DNA of 64,000 nt from the NCBI GenBank assembly GCA_036583965.1, contig JAZBQD010000030.1, positions 55,491,551 to 55,555,550 of the forward strand. Reading direction: 5' to 3'. Below the pieces are notes generated by a model. The model made no database searches and was not told where the DNA came from. It worked only from the letters and a program-made list of their open reading frames with translations. Origin of the DNA: Prunella strophiata. Its lineage: Eukaryota > Chordata > Aves > Passeriformes > Prunellidae. Of this stretch, positions 27,207-37,900 are shown in pieces. A program made the position numbers and the translations under genes. Numbering within the stretch: the first letter of the stretch is position 1; every line of letters starts with the position of its first letter.

Positions 27207-27554
27207 AGGCAGCCCGCCGCTTCCCCCACACCCAGGACGCCCGGCAGGGCAGGGCGGCTGCCGGGGCAGGCAGCTTCCCCTCCGGCCAAGCGGAGCGCCG
27301 CAGCCCCGGGGGGCTCTTCCTGCCAGCCGGGGACAGATGTGGACGCAACAGCTGGACGGGGAGGAGGGGAGAGGAAAGGAAGGAAGAGGCACGGTTGTCT
27401 CACCACCCACCCCCCACCCCCCCCCGCCGCCGCCGCTCCCGGGGATGCGGGCGGGATGCAGCTCCCGGTTGGCCCCGCTTAGCCCCGCTTTGGGATGGGG
27501 ATGGAGAAACCGGCCGTGAAGGCGGCGGGGCTGGCCGGCTCCTGCCCCCCTTAC

Positions 27555-27728
27555 CTTGCTGCGGATCTGGCCCGAGGTGGACACTTTCCGGATGAGTTTC
27601 TGGGGGCCCTCGTGCTCCCCTTCGCTGTCCGACGACTCGTCCGCCGGCCCCGCCGCCGCCGCCGGGGGCTGGGGCTGGGGCTGCAGCGGGATCCCGGCGC
27701 CGCTCATCCCCGACTCGGCCCCGGCCAT
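27555..27728 (-). CDS. DGKH: Diacylglycerol kinase eta, first coding exon (partial gene)
   Basis: This exon encodes the first 58 residues of a type II diacylglycerol kinase, an enzyme that phosphorylates diacylglycerol to phosphatidic acid and so damps DAG signalling at membranes. The frame starts [12 protein letters not shown], runs through a Pro/Gln/Ala-rich stretch (residues about 14-27), an acidic stretch ([10 protein letters not shown], 31-40) and a conserved basic block ([18 protein letters not shown], 41-58). That block precedes the PH domain in DGK eta and delta; EGPQKL fits eta better than delta. The minus-strand sequence AGCAAG|GTAAGG gives a donor after codon 58, phase 0, where the family splices. 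The start is well defined: an in-frame TAG lies 15 nt upstream (27743-27741), and the context AAGATGG has A at -3 and G at +4. RKVS resembles a basophilic kinase site (inference). PH, C1, catalytic and SAM domains would lie in later exons left of the window. DGKD is the main alternative identity. Confidence 0.87.
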
Positions 27729-27803
27729 CTTCCCGGACTCCTACCGAGAGAAAGCACACGAGCCCGGCTCAGCCAGGGCAGCCGCTGCCGCTCCCCTCCC
27801 CGG

Positions 27804-27824
27804 GGAGGAGGAGGAGGAGGAGGA
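27804..27824 (+). repeat. (GGA)7 trinucleotide repeat in presumed DGKH 5' leader
   Basis: Seven uninterrupted GGA units on the plus strand read as TCC units in the DGKH sense direction. They end about 76 bases upstream of the start codon. If transcription starts near the YY1-type site, the tract lies in the 5' untranslated leader. Pure trinucleotide tracts of this size are often length-polymorphic. Confidence 0.85.
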
Positions 27825-27928
27825 GGCGGCGCGGGAGGGTGGGGAAAGAGCGGCGCGGGGGGGCGGGACGGGGGCGGGTGGCGGCCGCGGCGGTGCCGGA
27901 GCGGAGCGAGCGGGGCCGCCCGCCCGGC

Positions 27929-27938
27929 CCGCCATCTT
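27929..27938 (-). promoter_or_regulatory. YY1-type site with adjoining ETS-like core
   Basis: On the minus strand this reads AAGATGGCGG, the core of the YY1 motif, preceded by GGCGG so that an ETS-like GGAAG overlaps it. In TATA-less vertebrate promoters, YY1 sites in this orientation tend to sit just downstream of the transcription start. That would place DGKH initiation a few tens of bases to the right of 27938. Binding and start-site position are inferred. Confidence 0.5.
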
Positions 27939-28013
27939 CCGCCGCCCCTCCCCGGGCCGGGGGCCGCGCCGCCCGCCCTGGCGCCCGGGACAGGCCGCTC
28001 GCCGGCCGGGCGG

Positions 28014-28151
28014 ATGCTGGGCGAGACGGGCCCGGCCCCCGCTGCCCCTCCTGCCGACTCGGGAGCGGCCCCGGGGCGGCCGCCGGCTTGCAGGGGTGCG
28101 GTCGGGTGCGGCCGGGACCCGCCCCGGCAGGGAGGGTTGCCCGCCCCGCAG
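28014..28151 (+). other. Candidate divergent first exon with strong plus-strand splice donor
   Basis: A plus-strand CAG|GTGAGC donor (GT at 28152-28153) lies inside the CpG island, transcribed away from DGKH. An open frame from the ATG at 28014 runs exactly 46 codons to the donor, but its peptide is a low-complexity Gly/Pro/Ala/Arg sequence, the context (C at -3) is weak and no family is recognised. A divergent non-coding exon is more likely than a coding one. In mammals VWA8 is transcribed divergently from the DGKH side, but nothing here resembles the VWA8 N-terminus. Confidence 0.3.
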
Positions 28152-28499
28152 GTGAGCGCCGGGGCCTGGGTCCGGCCGGGCGGAACGAGCGATGGGGAGC
28201 GGGGAGAGCGCCCGGCGCTCCCGCACCTGCCCGAGCTTCCTCGAGTGTCCCGGCGGGGCCGGGGGTGGGGCGGGCACCGGAGCGAGCACGCCCGCCCCCG
28301 CCGGCACCCCGTGCGCGCTGTGCCGCCCGGGGACACTCGCAGGGCGGCGAATGGCGAGTTGCGAGCGCAGGGACGGCGAAAGCGGGCGGGTGCCGTGCCA
28401 AGCCCCTGCCCCGTCCCGGCCGAGGGCTGTGCCGCTCCCCCGTGGGAGCGCAGGATGTCTCTTCGGGACTTGGACGGACGGCGTCTGATGCGATGGGCT

Positions 28500-31400
28500 C
28501 CTTATCTGTATGCTATTCCTCCAGCCAGTCAACCCCGTGGTAACTATCCATCAGCGCCAAAGCCTTGGACAGTTTTAGTCCAAATGCATCTATTGTCCTT
28601 CCAGTGATTTTCTCATAAGAGCTTAATTTTCTTGTTATTCAATTAATTTTTGTCTTTGTGAAAGAGCAGCCCTTACTTCTGGGGAAAGAAAGGGTCAGTT
28701 TTCCTTTTTCATCTCAGATCTGGCAGCTCGCACAATCTCGAAATGTCACCACATGTTCTGAATTGTGGGACTTTGAAATTATTGTGGCTTGTATGTAGTC
28801 AGTGTTCAAAATAAGTGTTTAAATCACAGCAATACTAAATAAAACACACAAATCCTAGCTGCATGGACTGGATTAAGCATAAGAAAGCAATCAATGCTTG
28901 TGGCTTCTATATTCCCACAATTCTATTTATATTTTCAGAAAGGGAACTAACATCTCTTAACATGCTAATATAATGCCGCAGTACCTAAAAACAAAGCATT
29001 TTAATGAGGAAAAGTAAACAACTGTACAACCTATCCTACACTGCAGACACCTTGCCACAGTCTGAATTTCAAATAGTCCAGAATTTTTATATTCCAGCCC
29101 ATTTCTTTTATTGGGGTTTTTATTTCTAGTAGTGTAGGGGAAAGCGATATTTCCATGAAGCCTTGGAGTTTTTGTGGCTTAGTTCTGTGTTGCTGCAGCA
29201 AATACTTCAAATACAATTCTACTACCCACCTCCACATAGGACCAATTGTGGAGGTTATATTTTAAAAAATATCAAAAGTAACATTTAAAAATTAAAAATA
29301 ACTATTAGGTTCTATTTTAAAGGCATTTTGATCAAATTACCTACATGCTCTATCAAAATATTAATAAGGCCTAAATCCTATCATTAATACCTCATCTCAA
29401 AATGATTGTGAAACTAAGGACTAATTCTGCTTATCTCACTTTTCACCTGAGAGGGAGTTCTCCATTTTTCAAAACAAGGGATCAAACTTGAGCAGGTGCA
29501 AGTATGCATTGCTCTCAGTAGGTAAGTTTAGGGCACAGCTAGGAAGAAAGATAGTCAAAAGCAATATTTATGGACACTGTGTCTTTCCACCCTCCTTCCT
29601 TCCTCTTCCCAGTCTGAATTTTGGGAATAGCAAATTATGCCAGAACATGCCTCACTGTAATTCCTTAATTCTTTTGAAGGTAAATGTCACTTGAATATTG
29701 CAAGGGGACAACAAGACATAGTTTCCTAATTAATGCTAACGTACTACACATAATAGTAACTGTGGCTGGAGAAACACTTGGTGCTAACAAAACACAAGCA
29801 AGGCTGGCTACATTTAATTCAACTGAATTAAATAGAGCTGGCTGAGCAATAGTAGTTACTGTTAGAATAAACACAATTCTTCAACTTCTGTTCATTTTTT
29901 GAGTTTAAGTAGTTTCTGCACCACGCGGAGGGCACCATGCACCTTCACCTGGGCTACCTCACTGTGCTGTTCCTCACTCCTGACTATCCAAACACAGAAG
30001 TGTGGTTACCAGGAAAGAAAGCATTAGCCTTTCATTTCCAAGCAAGTCTCTTTCATCATCTCTTGGTAAACTTGGTAAATTTCAGAGTGCTATGAAAAAA
30101 AAAAAAAAAAATAAAAAAAAAAAGTACTATGAAAAAACAAAAAGTACTAGGAGTGTTGTCTCAGGTTACTTAATGTGAAGATTTTAGTAGCAATAACCTA
30201 AGTCTGCAAATGATAGGAAATGTCCCATGAGAATGCTTCAAGCAGAATATGAGAACATGGTTTCTGTGAAGTACATAGTGGATTCTGTGAAATTACAGGC
30301 TCTAAAGTCTGCAGTTGTTTAATGTGTACAGAGTTCTCCAAAATGGAGAAACCAAGTGTTAAGCATTGTTGAAAATACAAAAGTTACTCATTCATGTTAG
30401 CATAGAAGGTTGTTTCTACAAATACATACGTTGCCCAGGCACAAAGACAGTTGTAAATATATCACTATTTCCACTTTTTCTTCTTTTCAAAGGTACTAAT
30501 AGATAATCAGGGTCCAGTTCCAGCCTTTACCCAGATAAAGTTGCCTAAGGTGGCAATGAAGTTTGCCTCAAAAAGGACTTGCAGCTTGACTTCTATCCCT
30601 TCATCTCACAGCTGGATTTCTCCCAGGTGATGGATGTCAGACTCAACATGAGAAATGTTGGATAGCACCTTTCAGCCCAGTGACCACAGCTACAAATACT
30701 CTGGCACAAATGGTACCACTAGAGTTCTGCAAGGCTGGGCTCTTGAACAATATGGGACATTATGCAGCCATTAAAAACACATACAGTATTTGCATATGCT
30801 GTGTCTTTCACTTAACAGTTTCACACTTAGTAATGATCTTAAATTTCCTAACTGATGCAAGGGAGTAAAAAGCACAAAGAAAGGTTGGCATTTAAAGGAA
30901 GATACTCAAACAACAAAAACCAGCTCTGCTGACATCATTTGTGCTACAGTAATTAATATCAGCTGATAAACTGCCCTTTATGCAATACATACATATTTAC
31001 ACTGTGATATTATATACATTTAATATACATATATACACTGTGAGAACATTTTAACTTAACCACATTGAGTCCCAATAGGACATGTGTCACTAAAATGCAT
31101 ATGCAATATAGGAAAAAAATCTAAATACATATGCACTCTAGCTGCACTGAAGATTGTAGTTTATAATACAGATTACTGCAATATTTGATTTCAGCCCTAA
31201 AACTCATTCCCTTTGTAACAAGTACTTTCATGTCTTTTTTTCTAAGTCACTTTGTTATCTATAAACTAAAGGGTAATGCTTTTCTATCCTTCACCTCAGA
31301 AAGTTTTTCTGAGGGAATTTGAATCAATAGGTGTGTCAGATTAACAATGCATTATTCACCATGTTTAAAAGATTTTATTGAATCTTTCCTAATTTTGGTG

Positions 31401-33480
31401 GTTAGTGATAGCTGTGGTTTTTAACTGGGCTCCCTACTCTGAAGGAGTTTATTTCAGATCTGCCTGTCTGAACTCCCTCTGCAGATCGAATTAGTGATAC
31501 TATTCTTTCTTGACTTCCTTATTTAGCAAAGAGGAAGCCAAAATATAACAACATGTATCCATACCACTGTTAAAGAAAGTAACTACATCACTTGTGGCTG
31601 GTTTGGGATTAGCCAAGGGAATCCTGTAACCTGTACGGTTAAAATATTAAGGAAACTACTAAACTGTGTTGTATGCTTTAAAGTGAAAAGGTCCAAACCC
31701 GGGCAGGTAATAAAAGTAAACAGATGCTTTGTGAATGTGTTAGGACTTATGTATGCATTTCAAAAGTAAGGTAAAGCCGAAACTCAGGTCTCATATAAAA
31801 TATGAAAGTTGTGTCTAGAGCTTTGTAAGTCATATGTTATGCACATTTTTGCTACAAAACCACCAAACCTCCCTTGCAAGAATGTAGGGTGAGCCTTACC
31901 TTTTAAGTCACTTTTATTTAGCTCTATCATGGGGTCTCACACAACTCTTACTGGATTCAGAAAGAGCTTTTCCATTAAAAACTGTAGGTGTGAGTTGTTA
32001 AGGAAAGGACTTTATAGAAATTTGAAGTAGTACACAGATAAGTCCAACCCTGATTGGCTAAAGGACTTGTCACTGCATTTAATGTCTATCACTTATTTCT
32101 CAGAATTGCTATAGGAGAAGCATTTCCCAATAATCTGAAAATTTGCATAGGTTATTAACTTACACAGATTCAAAACCTGCAAAAAAATAGTTTCCCCTAT
32201 CTTACTGCTCTTTGTTTTGTGTTTTAAGAGCAGAGGAGAGAGTATACTATGTTTTTCCCTTTCACCATTCAGGTCTTCACCTAAACCTCCCTTTGCCCCC
32301 ATTATCATAAAAAGCCTGCTTATGAGCAGATGGAAAGAACAATGTAGCTCTTGCCACAAAGACCATGTATTTTACCAGCAGGTTACCAGGTAAAGGATTG
32401 AGTGGATCAGCTGATATTAGAGTCTTGTAAAGGAAATCAGTGCAGTGGTTAACCTTAAAGCTGCATTCATGGATGTACTCTTTAACAAATGCAGCAATGA
32501 AATGATAAACATGACCCAAATCCTGGCCCTTACTGGGGGGAGGGGGAAATGGAGAAAAAAAAAAGATGTGCTCCTTGTTTATCTAAGCTGTGCACACAGA
32601 AGGAAACAGGCTTGGATGCTTCAGCCAGGACTCCGCATTTCCAAGCAGAGAGGGGCTGCAATCCATCTGTCTCCCGAGTTTCAGCTGAGTTTTGGATGAC
32701 GGCAGCAATTTAAATGTCACTGTTTAACAGAATAATGCATTCGCAGGGATTGACTTCGCTGCCTTCCTCCCACGATGTCTTCATCTCTCCAGGCAAAAAT
32801 CTCGGGTTTCCCTTGCCTGATCCTTTCCATGTCAGCTCCATGTTACCGGAACACACATACAGCTGTTTTCCCTATCACAGCTGCATCTCCGGCAACAGTT
32901 TCAGGGGCTTGAGGACTGCAGAGGGCAGCGAAGGGGGATGTTCAGTTTAACAACAAATATTCGGACAGTAAAAATATATTTGTGAGGGCTACAAATGCTA
33001 ACAAGGAAGGGAGTGAACTTAGTTCATTGTGGGTATCTCCAGGGCTCCGCTGCTGCTTTCCTGGGGGTGCCAGGAAACACCAAGCCAACGCAAAGAATGG
33101 GTCTCCCCGTTTGCTCTTTAAAACTGGGTTTACAAGTAAAACCTGGACCAACAAAACGAGTTACCAAAACATAGCACAGCCATCTAAAGGGGAGCTTGGC
33201 AGTGGTACGAGTCCATGCTTCATGTTGCCTCGCCAAGTTCAGGGCCAGAGGCAGCCTAGCCTTGACCTCTTAGATAGCCTGAAATCTCCCAAGCAGCTAC
33301 CCAAGCCTATTTTTAGCCCTCCCTGCCTGATGTGTGTGTGTGTTTGCACAATGGAGAAAAGCCTAGGAGCGGGACCAGACTGCCCTGAAAAGGGAAATCT
33401 GATTTTATCGCCTCCTGAGGATGCCGGTGACATGATTTCCTTTGGTTGGAAGGAGGGTCTTCCAGTTGCTTAAACAAACC
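28500..33480. other. AT-rich region between the two CpG islands
   Basis: No frame here looks coding and no transposable element is recognisable. It holds a long interrupted A-run near 30.1 kb and a short TG repeat near 33.33 kb. A long open stretch at about 32982-33473 (plus) lacks an ATG at its start and resembles no family. If the upstream island is an alternative DGKH promoter, this would be intronic; otherwise it is intergenic. Confidence 0.6.
30095..30123 (+). repeat. Interrupted A-run with duplicated flank
   Basis: A17, one T, then A11, with AGTACTATG and AAAGTACTA repeated just afterwards. It looks like replication-slippage sequence. Confidence 0.85.
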
Positions 33481-34115
33481 TCAAAGGCACCTCAAACTGC
33501 AAAGGCAGCTTTCCTCCTGGCCAGTTTGAGCGCTCCCCTCCCTTCGCAGCGGCCCAAAGGCACGCACTTTCCCCACGAGACAGGGTGACAGCAGGGTACC
33601 CCCAAGCCCCGTCCCGCTTTGCCGCTGCGATGGGAGCAATTCCCAGCCTAGCTCCAGAAGAAGAAGGGGGCGAAAGTGTGTCTCTCTTTCGGAAAGCTGT
33701 CTCCCAACGTTGCTTGGACACGTTGCTTTTGCAGTGCTAAAAGGAGTTTAACGGTGTCAACATCCAACCCACCCCCCTCGACAAAGTTGAAGGCAAGGCT
33801 CTCGGTGCTAATCCCAGGCTTTCCACCCGGGCAGTGAAACTCAGAAAGGGCAATGAACTCCCCGTCTCCCAGAGGGACGAGCTCGTCAGCAAATGGCCAG
33901 ACACGGCGGGGGCGAAAGGCTCCCACCCCCCCCGCTCCCCGCGGGGAGGGGACGAGGACCGGCGGCAGGGCTCTGGCGTGGAGCGGGGTCGGAAGAAGGG
34001 AAGGGGGGGCTGGAGGGCACAGATAAGGATGATAGCCCGACCCCCCGGCTGAACAATACAGGCAGGAAAAAGAGTAGGAAACGCCTGTGCAACGGCAAGG
34101 CACGCATGTACCTAC

Positions 34116-34172
34116 CAGCTCCTCCCAGGCGGGGCTGCGGGCGCTATAGGAAGGGTACCCATGCTCCTCCAT
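34116..34172 (-). other. Candidate alternative first coding exon in the upstream CpG island
   Basis: On the minus strand an ATG with G at -3 and G at +4 opens 19 codons (MEEHGYPSYSARSPAWEEL), then a donor GAGCTG|GTAGGT with GT complementary to 34115-34114. The donor is in phase 0, the phase at which DGKH exon 2 would join. The frame stays open upstream of the ATG, so the start is not fixed. I do not recognise the peptide, and it may be non-coding leader. Linkage to DGKH is inference from strand, phase and distance. Confidence 0.25.
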
Positions 34173-34543
34173 CACCCCGCAGCAGGTCCCCGACCTCCGC
34201 GGGGAGAGCGCCGACGGGCAGCGGAGCTGGGTCCGCCGGGCTGCGCCTCCCTCCCGCCGCTGCCGCTGCTCCGGCTGGCAGCGCTTCCCCGGCGCCGCTC
34301 GTCCTCCCCCCACCCCGGCCCCGCTCCTCCCTTTTCTCCCCCGGCTATGTCCAGGCCCCCTCCTCCCTCCCCGCCCGGCTCCTTTCCCTCCCACGGCCAC
34401 CGGGCTCAGCCCCGGCTCCCGGGGGAGCCGGCCTGCAGCTGCCGCGCCGCTCACATCATCGCCGCCCCCCGCCCGCCCGCCCGCCGCGCTGTCCCGGCCC
34501 CCTCCCGCCCGGGAAGCCCGGCGGATCACGGGCAAATCGCCTT

Positions 34544-34565
34544 GGCCGTAAGCCGGTTTACGGCC
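34544..34565. repeat. Perfect 8-bp inverted repeat in the upstream CpG island
   Basis: The arms GGCCGTAA and TTACGGCC are separated by 6 bases (GCCGGT). The arrangement resembles a dimeric-protein binding site or a small hairpin. No specific factor is assigned. Confidence 0.5.
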
Positions 34566-35516
34566 GCTCCTGCTGTCGGAGTGGCGGCAGGGGCCGGCGG
34601 GCGAGGATGCGCCCCGCGGCCAGGGGCAGAAAGCTGCTCGGTGCGCCGGGAGCCGCTGCTGCCCCGCGGGACACGCCGCCCGCCCCGGCCCGGGCCGGCC
34701 CCGCTGGCCGGAGGGGACATCGCTGCTCCCGCATCACCCTGCCCCGAGCCGGGCCAGGGGCAAGGCCCTGGTGCTGGGACAGCCCTCTGGCCCCGCTCCT
34801 CCGCGAAGGCTCCGAGAGCGCAGTTCTGGGCTTTTGACACCCTTTGGATGTTAAATTGAAGATGAAACGGCGCCTCGCTCCCCCACAGAGGCGCCGGGTG
34901 GTCCCACGGGCACGTTAGGACAAACTCCCGAGAGCTGGGACACGGCATAGCCACTGTGGAACAGACAGCACAGATGTGTAGGCCATGTCTGACACAGGGG
35001 GGTCCTAATTTCCAGGGCCACCATGCCAACCTTTTGGAGCAGCAGGATTTCTCTGCCCTCCATTACACCTTTTATAAATACACAGTATTAATATATACTT
35101 CAGCCTTCTCGTTTTACTAGATAGCCAGCATCCCCTTGAACACCAGCCAAAGCATTACAACTCTTCAAGTGGATGTTGTATCTCCTTTGAACTCAACACT
35201 TTCACTCATTCTTTTCTCCCTGTTGTGGAATAGCAGTACATGTGAAAAAGTAGAACTGGAGGACAGAGAAAAAAAATGAAGCTCAGTCATCATCCAAAAT
35301 AAAGGTGTTCTCCCTCTACTTTCAAAGCCTGCCCTTTGAATTTGCAGCTACCATGTTTGATTACAACAAGTTATCTTCAGATTATCTGCTTGGTTAGTGC
35401 AAACATGGACAAGAAATTGTATTTCACAAGAAAAAAATAAAGGAATTTGTGTTTGTAATAGGCTTTTTTTTTTATGTATTTACAGTTTTCTTTGTGTTTT
35501 AAAGCTTTTTCATACC

Positions 35517-35551
35517 AAAAAAAAAAAAAAAAAAAAAAAAAAGAAGAAGAA
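35517..35551 (+). repeat. A26 homopolymer followed by GAA units
   Basis: Twenty-six A residues followed by three GAA-type units. A simple A-rich tract with no associated gene. Confidence 0.9.
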
Positions 35552-35633
35552 GCACATTGACATCTGAACTTTAGCTTTTGCAAAATCCATCTATTTACAA
35601 AGATGTAGGAATGCTATTGGTGCAAAAAGATGA

Positions 35634-35657
35634 ATCTACTCATCTACTTATCTACTC
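35634..35657 (+). repeat. 8-bp tandem repeat, three copies
   Basis: ATCTACTC, ATCTACTT and ATCTACTC in tandem, just right of the A26 tract. Confidence 0.85.
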
Positions 35658-37839
35658 ATTTAACTAAGGCTATAAAATACTCCCATGAAGTTGAGATGGT
35701 GTGCCACTAAGCCAGGCCCAAAGAATTGCCACAGCAGCTCACCTCATTTGAGGAACTGAAACTGCTGCACTTCTTCCAGATGCAGAAAAAGGAACTATTT
35801 TTGTTGATAATAAGTTTATCAGCAGTGAGTTGATGAACTGCCTTGATGGTAAGAGTGTAACCTCAAAAGGAAGAAAACAAGATGACTTAGAGCATTTTGG
35901 TTTTTGGAAGGCAAGCTTTCTAAAGCTAATGGTGAGCAACAGTTGCCCAAGGATGTCTGGTCTCCTTCCCTTTGTTCCATGAGTGTGAGAGACTGCTGAG
36001 GAATGTCATGTTATAAAGGGCTTTACACTAAGAAGGAGTGTCAGAGTAAGATTAGTCAGCTCCCCTCCTTTCCTCATGGTGCACCGGAGGATCTCACATG
36101 ATGGTTGTTTACACCTCTCGATGTTTATACCATCTGGCCTCTTTAGCCTTTGGTCATGCTGGGGCTTTGTGGCAAAAATCACCTGCCATGAAATATATGT
36201 CATATATAGTCTCTCACATTCCCTTGCTTGCTGAACCACAAAAATTGAGTTTCTTAAAACTCTAAGAGCTTTGAAGTTACTTCTTTCAGTTCACACACTA
36301 TATGTCCCCTTTTGCCCTGAAATGCAAATTCTCACTGTGCCTCCAGCCCCATTTTCTGTTTCTTCTGCCCTGGATCTTATACCTGTGACTAGATATGCAA
36401 TTGTGCTCACCTCATTTCATTCCCTAGAGTTCAAACCTTGGTTTCTATAAGTGGAAAGCTAGTATAGGCCTCAGAAGATTATAACAACCTACTTAGACTG
36501 GAGGTGTATTTCAAGGTCTTGTTGAATATGGACAGGCATCAGCTGCTGCAGAGATCCTGCTGGGTCTAAGTGCAACCTATGCAATGCAATTCAGCTCAGC
36601 CTTGCCCTTTTGGGCTCCTGAATGCCAAATCTGATTTTTCAGTTCTTTCTGTCAGGGTGACAGATTGCTGTCTTTGCTAAGGAGCCCTGCCCTGTGTGAT
36701 TTCTCTCTGCTCACTGAGTCGAAGAGCACAGTTCCTGATGAGACCGAGGTCTCTCTGCTGCTTGACTGAACTGGTTGAAAATCACAGGCCAAGGATTTTG
36801 CTGGAAAATGTAATTCTTTCACAGCCAACAATGAATTTAAAGACAGATATCAGAATCACAAGATGATTTGGGCATTTTTGTTCGGGTATTTTGTACCCTA
36901 ACACTGCTGCATTTACAGAGAGCCAAGGGAAGTAAAGTCAGGTCCAAGGCAAGGATGTGACAACTAATCTTTATGGGGAAAACAACACCTAAAAATATGT
37001 TAGTGAAGGGTAGGGGAGCTGCCTGCTAGAGCAAGGAGTCCCCAACAGTTTCCTTTCCTTCTCCTAGGACTGGGGGAAGAACCCACTGGAGGCAGCTGGA
37101 GCAGGAGCAGTGGTTCTCCTATCAGGTCTTCCAAACTGCATCAAAACATCTCCAACATAGCCTGGGAGTCAATTTCATTTCGTTCTGATTTTTTTATTTT
37201 GTTCCAAGTTGTGTTGTTTGTTTGGATTATTTTGGGGTTTTTTTTTAATCTTTTCCAATTTTTTCAACTCAGTCTAGACATTGGGGGTTAATTTCTTGGT
37301 AGTAGTCTACTGTATCTACTGCATTCAAAGTTGCCTCATCTCCCTCTGTCTCTTTTGTTCCCTGCCCTCAAAGACTCAGTGAAAACTTGAACAACAAATC
37401 AAATGTTTCATTATTGACTTTTTTTTTTTACATGATGTGAATTGAAAATAGTCTGCATTTTCTAAGCAAAATATTTTGGATATATCGGACACACTTAGAT
37501 ATATAAACTTTGATTCCAGTGCTGTGGTTGGACATCACAAGAAGGTCCCCACCACTTCAAGTGTTTCTATTCACTGGGGGTGGAAAAAGTAGCTTTCAAT
37601 TTTTTCCTAAGTTGACGTAGAAAGACACTGAAAGAATGAGCTTTTTAATATTTTTCTCTATTTTTCCACCAGCATTGCATTTAGCATATATGACATAGCA
37701 AATATACACTAATTCTCATCAATTTATGCTAACATGAAACTTTCATCTTTGCTTGGCATATAGCATCAAACCTAATTTGAGTAAATTCTTCAAGGAAATG
37801 TTGTTCTTCATTCTCTTCACTGTAAAATGCTAGCTGGTC

Positions 37840-37856
37840 TTTTTTTTTTTTTTTTT
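37840..37856 (+). repeat. T17 homopolymer
   Basis: Seventeen T residues in AT-rich sequence upstream of DGKH. No element is recognisable beside it. Confidence 0.9.
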
Positions 37857-37900
37857 AATAATTTTGCATAACAATTGAAGGTATGATTTCATCAACATGG

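Larger units (their letters stand above)
1..27554 (-). other. DGKH: DGKH intron 1 (partial), AT-rich non-coding
   Basis: Everything left of the DGKH exon 1 donor is read as intron 1, because no frame here resembles the PH-domain exon that should follow. The open frames are short, lack codon continuity and overlap on both strands. Content: four CR1 fragments, poly-A runs, an AT microsatellite near 21.0 kb and small tandem duplications near 21.2 and 23.2 kb. The last ~650 bases (26890-27554) belong to the CpG island. A slightly GC-richer patch near 19.0-19.6 kb has no recognisable coding or repeat identity. The intron assignment is inference from the exon 1 donor and the missing exon 2. Confidence 0.75.
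26890..28480. promoter_or_regulatory. DGKH: CpG island over DGKH promoter, exon 1 and start of intron 1
   Basis: Base composition changes abruptly from AT-rich DNA to dense G+C with very many CpG dinucleotides, then returns to AT-rich sequence just after 28500. The island spans the presumed promoter, the 5' leader, exon 1 and about 650 bases of intron 1. No TATA box is visible at a sensible distance upstream of the start codon, as expected for a dispersed-initiation CpG-island promoter. Long open frames on both strands are by-products of stop-codon scarcity in GC-rich DNA and are not called as genes. The transcription start is inferred to lie within roughly 27850-28100. Confidence 0.85.
33830..34830. 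promoter_or_regulatory. Second CpG island, about 6.5 kb upstream of the DGKH start codon
   Basis: A sharply bounded block of about 1 kb is very rich in G+C and CpG, with moderately raised G+C extending left to about 33485. Its composition matches the DGKH island, so it is probably a promoter. No TATA box is obvious. The minus strand carries a candidate first exon with a donor (34172-34116). On the plus strand I found no comparable donor in the island. It could be an alternative DGKH promoter, the start of an unidentified transcript, or an orphan island. Confidence 0.7.

Noticed and set aside
27495..28607. 370-codon plus-strand open frame across the DGKH CpG island
   Set aside because: It is antisense to the secure DGKH exon, its composition is Gly/Pro/Arg/Ala low complexity, it matches no family, and long open frames are expected where GC content makes stop codons rare.
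32982..33473. 163-codon plus-strand open frame between the islands
   Set aside because: It begins with GTG, has no family resemblance and contains low-complexity Cys/Val from a TG repeat.
33648..34535. 295-codon minus-strand open frame in the second CpG island
   Set aside because: It opens with TTG rather than ATG, has no recognisable domain and crosses island and flank alike. Only the donor-bounded 19-codon part was kept, as a weak candidate exon.
33893..34837. 314-codon plus-strand open frame in the second CpG island, considered as VWA8 exon 1
   Set aside because: The peptide does not resemble the VWA8 N-terminus, no donor ends it, and the composition explains the open frame.
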